A DNA stretch of 64,000 nt, from positions 23,417,820 through 23,481,819 of the forward strand of contig OY727096.1 of assembly GCA_963402885.1 (NCBI GenBank), in the 5' to 3' direction. Positions 56,560 through 64,000 of this stretch are shown here, piece by piece. The position numbers were made by a program, and so were the translations under genes. The first letter of the stretch is position 1. Each line of letters opens with the position of its first letter. This DNA is from Antedon bifida (Eukaryota > Echinodermata > Crinoidea > Comatulida > Antedonidae). Below the pieces are notes generated by a model. The model did not search any database. It saw only the letters and a list, made by a program, of their open reading frames with translations, and had not been told where the DNA came from.

Positions 56560-57165
56560 TTTAAAAGTTCATCTAAACGGTGATATACTCATCTTTATCC
56601 TCCTTTCAAAAACATTTCTAGCCTATAGTACTCAAATCTTCCTTTAAGTTCTTCTAAACAGTGATATGCTCATCCGTATCCTCCTTTCAAGAACCTTTCT
56701 AGCCTACTCCAATCTTCCTTTAAGTTCATCCATACGTTGGTACTTAGTCGGATCATCTTTTTAGGAACCTTTCTAGGCTACTCCAATCTTCCTTTAAGTT
56801 CATCTATACTGTGGTACTCATCTGTATCATCCTTTTAGGAACCTTTCTAGCCTATTCCAATCTTCCTTTAAGTTCATCTATACGTTGGTACTCATCTGTA
56901 TCATTCTTTTAGGAACCTTTCTAGCCTATTCCAATCTTCCTTTAAGTTCATCTATACTGTGGTACTCATCTTTATCATCCTTTTAGGAACCTTTCTAGCC
57001 TTCCAATCTTCCATTAAGTTCCTCTATACTGTGGTATTCATCTGTATCATCCTTTTAGGAACCTTTCTAGCCTATTCCAATCTTCCTTTAAGTTCATCCA
57101 TACTGTGGTATTCATCTGTATCATCCTTTTAAGAACCTTTCTAGTCTATTCCAATCTTCCTTTAA
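56560..57165 (-). repeat. Tandem array (about 73 bp, 7-8 copies) derived from the 3' end of the TPR-TIR gene
   Basis: Read on the minus strand each unit is GGAAGATTGGAATAGGCTAG, then AAAGGTTCCTAAAAGGATGA and TACAGATGA. The first unit overlaps the last coding codons of the TIR gene (DWNRLERFLKG and stop at 57121-57123). The rest lie in its 3' UTR and are increasingly diverged away from the gene. Confidence 0.85.
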
Positions 57166-59022
57166 AAATTGACCTCTGAACAAACGAATATTTGAAAGAT
57201 GTTCAATTTCTCTGGGAACACAAGCTTGTCTGAGGATTATGGGTGCGATGCAACTTCTTGTAATCATTTCTTCCATTGACTTCATCAGTTCAAATTGCCA
57301 CAGCTTATCCGTCACAGACTCTGGACTGATGATGGTAATGATCTTGAAAGAGTTCTGAATGGCATTGGTGACGTCTGCTGCCATTGATTCCTCAGCGTCA
57401 TAGTCCCGATATCTTACACAGCACCGCATTTTAAAATCTTTCTCCAGTTTTCTTATCAACTCTAAACACCACTTGTAATCGTCATGGCAAAAGCTTATAA
57501 AGAAATCGTATTTATAAGTCTTATTTAACGTTTGATTTTGGTGTGAAATGGGAGGCGATGGCAGCGTCATCTCAGAGAGAACGTTTACATAGCCGGGGAC
57601 ATAACTAAGACAGAATTTAAACTGTGAAATATCACAATCTATACCATTGCATCGTTCATAACGTGACGACTGGAAAGCCTCACCAAGAGTCAAGGTTGAG
57701 CGGTTTAACTGACTACGCGTCTGTTTGTGCAAATGAAGTTGTCTAAGCGCTCCTTCCGGTTCATCAATGGCATACAGACATTCTGCCCAGCGGCAGTAAG
57801 TAATCGAAGGATCAAAATTGTCATTCTGTTCACAATTCACAGCGGCAACAAACTGATTTATTGCCAGGTTGTAGTCACCGAGTAGATAAAGTGTGTAGCC
57901 TAAATCAGAGTGGTCTGCGTGAACCTCTTTCAGGTTTATAGCTTGTTCAAAGTCATTCTTAGCATCTAGTAAAATCTGTCTTTTCTGTACAGTGTCCGTG
58001 ATATAGTCTTTATCTTTGAACATTTCCAGTCGTAGAAGTCCACGATAACGGTACGCAAACCAAGACTCTTCCTGTTTAAGCGAATCGTCGAGGAGGCAAA
58101 GAGCTTCGCTGTATCTTTTCAGATAGATGTACTCAGATGCGGCACGACGCTGAACAATTCTATCGTCAGAATTCACCTTCAACGCTTGCTCAAGACAATC
58201 TTGCGCAGTCATATTTCGCATGTCCTCGTCGTCCACAACTTCACATAAAGTACGACCTTTGACATGACGCAATAGAATACTGATAAAAATCCACGATAAA
58301 GCTTTGTAGCTGAGGGGTCCGTTTTGAACACGAATCACTTTGTTGAAATAAGAAACAGCATTTTTGAAATAATGGTAGGTTTCACTTGGTTTAGCCCCGG
58401 TTGACGTCAATTGAGCGTCTTTTCTATACAAAGCCAGCGCGTAATCAAATAACCATTCAGCTCTCTCTGGTATGGACGTCACGCGTTCTGCCAACTCTGC
58501 AGATTTGATCAAAATATCCATGTACGTGAAATCACGTTTGTCCTGTTGGAAATGGCGAATTGCGTGAGCTTTATCGATCATCGCTCTAACCTTTGCTTTA
58601 GTATCGTCTACCTGCATTATCCTCATTAACGCATTTCTGTATTCTCTGTATTTGCTAAGTTTTGATTGTCTGAAATATATTACAGCCAAATTTGATATTG
58701 CATTGTAATTGCCTGAATCACGCGCCAAAATTTCCTCCCAGACGCTGACGCTAAGTTGTGTCTGCCCAGCAGTGTACAGTACATACGCTAATAAGTTATT
58801 TATACTGAGGTAATATGTTGGAAGTTCATTGTAATTAACGTTTCTACTAGATAATAATTGTATCTCTGTTTCAAAATGTTTAATTTTAATCTTTTTCAAA
58901 TCAGTCCATGTCAAATGACAAGAAAGTTCCTCTCCATTCGATGTGTTAAGTTGAGGTGATGTTTCGGTAGTACTGGTGGGGCAAGTGCGCCACTTCTCGC
59001 ATGACGTCAGTTGTATGTCCAT
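57121..59022 (-). CDS. TPR-repeat protein with C-terminal TIR domain
   Basis: One long minus-strand coding exon of 633 codons (ATG at 59022). An acceptor ATTGTTATAG just upstream (exon boundary 59025) shows at least one earlier, probably noncoding, exon. Residues about 60-480 are helical repeats of TPR type (for example AQTQ then LGYTLYLLGDYNLAINQF and CRWAECLYAIDEPEGALRQL). Residues about 503-633 are a TIR domain: YDFFISFCHDD (box 1), CVRYRDYDAEESMAADV (BB-loop region), IITIISPESV, a conserved E in WQFEL, and LFRGQF near box 3. The BB loop lacks the usual proline-glycine of Toll-type TIRs. TIR domains either scaffold immune signalling or cleave NAD; which applies here is not shown. TPR-TIR proteins are part of expanded innate repertoires in some invertebrates. 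AATAAA on minus at 56320-56325. Confidence 0.85.
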   Translation of the reverse strand: MDIQLTSCEKWRTCPTSTTETSPQLNTSNGEELSCHLTWTDLKKIKIKHFETEIQLLSSRNVNYNELPTYYLSINNLLAYVLYTAGQTQLSVSVWEEILARDSGNYNAISNLAVIYFRQSKLSKYREYRNALMRIMQVDDTKAKVRAMIDKAHAIRHFQQDKRDFTYMDILIKSAELAERVTSIPERAEWLFDYALALYRKDAQLTSTGAKPSETYHYFKNAVSYFNKVIRVQNGPLSYKALSWIFISILLRHVKGRTLCEVVDDEDMRNMTAQDCLEQALKVNSDDRIVQRRAASEYIYLKRYSEALCLLDDSLKQEESWFAYRYRGLLRLEMFKDKDYITDTVQKRQILLDAKNDFEQAINLKEVHADHSDLGYTLYLLGDYNLAINQFVAAVNCEQNDNFDPSITYCRWAECLYAIDEPEGALRQLHLHKQTRSQLNRSTLTLGEAFQSSRYERCNGIDCDISQFKFCLSYVPGYVNVLSEMTLPSPPISHQNQTLNKTYKYDFFISFCHDDYKWCLELIRKLEKDFKMRCCVRYRDYDAEESMAADVTNAIQNSFKIITIISPESVTDKLWQFELMKSMEEMITRSCIAPIILRQACVPREIEHLSNIRLFRGQFLKEDWNRLERFLKG

Positions 59023-59187
59023 CACCTATAACAATAAAAAAATAATAATTTAAGATTTAAATTTATCATTGTGAAATTTCATTCTTCCTCTTATTTCTTT
59101 TAGTAGGATTGATACAGTGGCCGCACTTTGGGTGAAAGAGATTGGAAGAAACACCAACCTTTTTAAAAAATAAAAACTTAATCCACT

Positions 59188-59286
59188 TAAAGCTTCTTTC
59201 CCACTAGGACGCAACGCAACAACGTACGCGCAACGCAAGCGAGTCGACCAATCGCATGCGAGACATTTCGGATGATCTATCGCGCT
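59188..59286. mobile_element. MITE-like element, family A, right half missing
   Basis: TAAAGCTTCTTTCCCACTAG then GACGCAACGCAACAACG, with GTCGACCAATCGCATGCGAG. No matching right end. It sits about 165 bp upstream of the TPR-TIR acceptor. Confidence 0.65.
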
Positions 59287-62200
59287 TACATCTTCCTTTT
59301 AAGCGAGATATTTATCGACTAACGTAACTCTTTTATAATTTAACACAATGTGAAAATGCGTTAGTGACTATAACTACTTCATATACGCTAATGTTACAAT
59401 ATAATAACGAAAATAAACAAAAACAGCATAATAATAATTATAACAATTTATTAAAAAGTATCTATAACACCCAAAAATAGTGTTACAGACAATAATAAAC
59501 TTATAGTATATATATATTAAGATTATTATAACTGGTAAGATTTTTTGCTAAAATGTAATTGTTTAATTAAAAATGACATAAATTATCAGAATTAACAACA
59601 AGTATCATACAAAAAAATCATAATAATATACCTAAAAGAGAACATAACATACTTCAAATAGAATAACATAACATAAAAACTAAACAATAAAAACAAAACA
59701 AAAATAATTAAAAAATATAAACAAGGCTCTAAAAAATGAAAAACAAATATATATATAAAAGATAAAAATGTATCATACCTCCTAAAACTGAAATTGAAAA
59801 ATAGAAACGCTTTAGTAGTTTTTACAGTAGTCTATGAGCATACATACAAAATCCAAGTTTATATACCGTAGTAGGCCTATACTTTTTCTCTAGTTTATAA
59901 ATAGTATCGCGGTAATAGGCCTACGTGCATTTGATTTTGTTAAGTCGTAATGAAACTACATAGCAATTGGCCTTGGTTGGAGAAACACCAATCATGACTC
60001 AAGAAGTAAGTGACGTAACGGTTAGTTTGCGCGTATTCATGTTCATCCATGCATAAAACACTGTAACATCATAAATGTAGCATAAAGGAATTTATCCGGA
60101 ATATTTAGTTACACAATAGTACTGTATTCATTTCTTTCATTTACTTTTAACTGATATACTTAACACAACTAAGCTACCGGTACTGTATATCGTAAGGATT
60201 TAATCGTTGAACTCTTTCCACATTGTGTATTATTTAATGTTATACAAAATGTAACATTACCATTGTATAGCTTATTGACTTGTTTATTCTAGCCTCTTTA
60301 GTAAAATAGACAGTTGTCACAGCAGAAGGCCCAGTACATCACTCACAAAACAATTAACACAGAGAAAAACACAAATAGTTATTGACCATGGCATCGAGAT
60401 TTATGTTTGCTGTAATCATAAGTTGTATTATTTTATTAAAGATGGTGTTTATTTATTTTTTACTTTTTTTTGCGCACATGCTTCTTTCGACCATATTTAT
60501 GACAGGATTCAAGTCAGGAATACGCACTAAATTTTCTGTGCAGACACATAATGAATGTCGTTAACGATATCTAACCTTTCCGCCTGAAGATATTTAGTGT
60601 TTTTGAGAAAGCACAATAGACAATTTGGACGCCACCAAAATATTTGTCGTAAACTTCAAACGGCGCCCCGTACCTTACAACGAAAGCAATTGCTTACGTC
60701 ATCATATTCAGCCGATGCAGATGACTGATTTCGAAAGGCTGGCGCCAAAAATGGTAATGTATCCAAGTTATCAGGATACAGATATTGTATGATTTTTTTT
60801 CCGGGTTTTAAAAAATCCGGTAGCAACATTGTTTACAAACAAAGCTTGAACTGTAGAGTTCGGTATAAAACTATACAATAAAAAGAATTAGGTTCCGTGA
60901 AAAAAGGATTTAAAGTTGGTTTTTTAACGGGGTTACACCTTCTTTACCGTACCCTCCTATACTGATGACATCATTGTTTGATTTTGATTTTTAATATACA
61001 TTTCATGGAAATTACAAACGTTACATAAAATCACCAAAACGTTGAAAATGTAAATTTGAAAATCCGACATTAATATTTATACCGTTCATTAAATTTACCT
61101 TTCACGAATGACGTTAGAACATCATTATTAGTAGGCCGTACATATTAATTAATGAAGTACTTAGGCCTACTAATATTATATTAGTAAATAATAATGTTAG
61201 TAAATAATATTAGTTCATTGGGATTAGTGTACTAAAGGTTCATTACCTATTCAGTTTTCACTAAACTGACGTGACATTTTCTTTATTATAGTGTTAATGA
61301 TAAAAGGGTTTCATTACATCAAAATGCAATAGTCTGGAGTAATACATATCTTAGATCTTTATCTATACTTTCAAAATGAAATGTTAAAACATCATCAAGT
61401 TAAAAAGTGCTGACACTGCCGGCAAAAACACCTTGAAAATATCCTATATGAGTAACTATTCATCATAGCAATAAGCGGTGTTTTAGATCAAACTGTATGG
61501 TATACAAAACCTCGACTTCATCAGCGGTACTTTGACCGATACTCTATTTCCCTGTATAAACCATACGGGAACTAATTATAATATAAAATACATATTTTGT
61601 TATGGTTGTGGTCGGTTGGAAGTGTAAACGCAGTACACTCCTCATTTCCGTTTATGGCTTAAACACGTGTTATTCGTTACGAATTCATTTGCGGAAACAT
61701 TTCTGTTAAATTTCCCTTTTTTCGTTTTTAAACACTATACCGAACTTAATATCCAGGAAACTTTGCACTTATTTAACCCAAACCGAATTAAAGCCAACAT
61801 ACTTGTTAGGTCAGTATTTTCAGAATGATGTTAATAATTATCGTGGATTCATTCTCTCTTTCACAGGAGGAAATCATTGCTAAAATGATACCTTATTGTT
61901 TCGTAAGGCCCTATTGTATTTTGTTTTGTTTTTATATTGATTTTATTGTTTTTCTTCCTCCCTCTCAATTTAATACATTGAATTTTAATAAAATGGTATA
62001 CGGTATTGGCATTGTAATTAAAATTTCAATTTCTGTACATTATAAACAGTACATAATATGTACAACAACAACGCCCACCTTACCACACTCAAAGGTCACT
62101 GCGTATATTAGGGAAATTCCCTTCTTCCTGAGATTCACGCTTTGGTGATTTTTATATTGCGTATTCTATTTTTATTTTTTCAAACAAATCCAAATCCAAA

Positions 62201-62990
62201 TAATAACCGTAATGTTTACCGTAATAGTAGTAGGCCTATGGTAACTTCGAAACGTAAGGCCATATATTCTATAGGCCTAAACATTGTTTCGTTCTTCATT
62301 AAAAAAATGTAAACGGCTCTTAATTTCTTTATTTCTCCAGACCGAGTTATCGCCCTGCTGGATTTTCAGTGCTGTATCTCCACATATGACAATACTTTTT
62401 TTTATTTTTTACAGTTTTGTACAGTATCATAAGAAAATGCCTTTCATCATCTCATGTGTATATATGTGGTGCCTGTATCATGTAAGAGAGATTATTGGTT
62501 AGGTTATCTATGATAGCTTACATGTGAAACATATGTGATGCTGTATATTATTGAATAAAATTCCCTGTGGACAATTAAACGAAGTACCGGGGAAATGATA
62601 TGTCAAATATATTGTACTTAATCTATCCAATTAACTATAGCCTCTGATTATTACACTTAATGTTTGTAATGGTAGACCTAAAACCTACCATCACCAGTCA
62701 CTATTTTATGTACAAGTGTGTTACATCATTAATGTGCATATACTCTTCAATTTTATATTTCATACTCCTATTGATAATGCCAGGCATTTATTTCATTTTA
62801 TGTAACTTTACTTTTCTCTATTCTCAGAAATGACATACGTTCTACTTTAAGTCTAAACTAGTCAAAACTAGATAAGCGAAAGCTTTTTGTTTTGATATGT
62901 TGTCTTAAGTTATGCTTTTTTGTATTTGAGAAAGAAAGACAGTAAAGATTATTAGTAATAATTCCGGTACCTATTTGCTGACGAACCTGC
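59287..62990. other. Intergenic between TPR-TIR and GPCR
   Basis: AT-rich. Short open frames (60382-60564, 61825-62148, 62284-62502) show no domain or splice pattern. A word CAAACGGCGCCCCGTA at about 60658 also occurs near 15435; I cannot say what it is. Confidence 0.5.
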
Positions 62991-62992
62991 TT

Positions 62993-63522
62993 CGGGAGAA
63001 CACTCGTCAGAATTATATCGGTACTGTAACTTGACTCATTTAATACGGGAGAACACTCGTCAGAATTATATCGGTACCGTAACTTGACTCATTTAATACG
63101 GGAGAACACTCGTCAGAATTATATCGGTACCGTAACTTGACTCATTTAATACGGGAGAACACTCGTCAGAATTATATCGGTACCGTAACTTGACTCATTT
63201 ATTACGGGAGAACACTCGTCAGAATTATATCGGTACCGTAACTTGACTCATTTAATACGGGAGAACACTCGTCAGAATTATATCGGTACCGTAACTTGAC
63301 TCATTTAATACGGGAGAACACTCGTCAGAATTATATCAGTAGCGTAACTTGACTCATTTAATACGGGAGAACACTCGTCAGAATTATATCGGTACCGTAA
63401 CTTGACTCATTTAACACGGGAGAACACTCGTCAGAATTATATCAGTAGCGTAACTTGACTCATTTAATACGAGAGAACACTCGTCAGAATTATATCGGTA
63501 CCGTAACTTGACTCATTTAATA
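62993..63522 (+). repeat. Ten-copy 53-bp tandem array with an AP-1 motif in each unit
   Basis: Units start at 62993, 63046, 63099, 63152, 63205, 63258, 63311, 63364, 63417 and 63470. Each is CGGGAGAACACTCGTCAGAA, TTATATCGGTACCGTAACTT, GACTCATTTAATA. Copies 7 and 9 share the change CAGTAGCG for CGGTACCG. TGACTCA, the AP-1 consensus, is present in all ten. Confidence 0.93.
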
Positions 63523-63802
63523 AATGCCATGAATGAACTAACCTTAGATCAGGCAGGCAGGCAATATTTGTCTTTAAAAAATTAAATAAATACCTTGAAA
63601 AATATAATTAGTTTCCAATTAAAATGAAAATGTTTGACATTTTGGAGAGTGGAATTCTTAATAGTCTGTTTGTACAACAGGTGCACACACGCAGGCAGGT
63701 TATTGGATCTGGATATTGACAAGCAAACGACATACAGAAACGAGGTGGTAACAGACACGTACACATGAAACGAGTAGGCTGAGATTGTTGTTCTTGTTGA
63801 AA

Positions 63803-64000
63803 ATGGAAACAAACTATACAGATACTGCGGCGTCTCCACATATCGCCATTATCTTCCTACGAACATTCGCCATCATAGTCTGTACTTGTCTTGTAATTGG
63901 CGGGAACATTATAAGTATTCTTGTTCTTAGACGACTGAAAATCTTGCCTGACGTCACCAGGATCTTTCTTCTGTCACTTGCACTAGCAGATCTGTTCACC
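63803..64000 (+). CDS. Rhodopsin-family (class A) G-protein-coupled receptor, N-terminal part, cut by window end
   Basis: Open from ATG at 63803 through the end of the window (66 codons). A short extracellular tail METNYTDTAASPH has an N-glycosylation site (N-Y-T). TM1 is IAIIFLRTFAIIVCTCLVIG then GNIISILVL, with the class A GN motif. An intracellular basic turn RRLKILPDVTR follows, then TM2 IFLLSLALADLFT with the LAxAD motif. The ligand class cannot be told from two helices; peptide or amine-type receptors are both possible. The 53-bp AP-1 array ends about 280 bp upstream. Confidence 0.85.
   Translation, partial: METNYTDTAASPHIAIIFLRTFAIIVCTCLVIGGNIISILVLRRLKILPDVTRIFLLSLALADLFT

Noticed and set aside
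60382-62502. Several 60-107 codon open frames upstream of the GPCR
   Set aside because: AT-rich hydrophobic translations without start context, splice sites or family resemblance.

Overview
The window is eukaryotic, intron-rich, AT-rich animal DNA. It carries intact or partial genes for typical metazoan proteins (ABITRAM, GDF8/11-type TGF-beta ligands, SUGCT, MSL1, SUMO, ACLY, a TPR-TIR protein, a rhodopsin-family GPCR), one tRNA-Asn and many short inverted-repeat elements. The gene set fits an invertebrate deuterostome, and my best guess is an echinoderm. Species cannot be fixed from the sequence alone. All exon models below come from reading open frames, splice sites and phase continuity.

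Layout. 1-973 (+): last two coding exons of ABITRAM, with the 3' splice site of the first visible exon tandemly repeated four times. 1806-5874 (-) and 7344-10365 (-): two tandem GDF8/11 (myostatin)-like genes. Each has one signal-peptide/prodomain exon, one prodomain exon, and then two different complete mature-ligand exons (3a and 3b), both in the right phase and each with its own stop codon. This is the most striking system in the window: one prodomain that can apparently be joined to either of two cystine-knot ligands, kept in both paralogues. 10460-16139: gene-free, repeat-rich DNA. 16140-20819 (-): complete SUGCT in 12 coding exons. 22183-22256 (-): tRNA-Asn(GTT). 22728-26729 (+): complete MSL1. 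30866-32313 (-): complete SUMO1-type gene in five exons. 38040-53783 (+): complete ATP-citrate lyase in 23 coding exons, with an antisense XPR1-like exon inside intron 2. 57121-59022 (-): TPR-TIR protein. 63803-64000 (+): N-terminus of a class A GPCR, cut by the window end.

At least four families of short inverted-repeat (MITE-like) elements are scattered through introns and intergenic DNA. Family A carries CCAAT motifs and GCAACGCAAG ends, family B has CTCTGTCTACACTATCAAAC ends, and families C and D have fewer copies. Several tandem arrays overlap functional boundaries: the ABITRAM splice acceptor, the ACLY exon 20 splice donor, the coding 3' end of the TPR-TIR gene, and a ten-copy 53-bp array with one AP-1 motif per unit upstream of the GPCR.

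The genes do not form one pathway. ACLY and SUGCT are metabolic. MSL1 and SUMO act on chromatin and protein modification. The GDF pair is secreted signalling, and the TPR-TIR protein is probably innate immunity or NAD-related. MSL1 and ACLY lie near each other here and, as I recall, both map to human 17q21, which may be old synteny.
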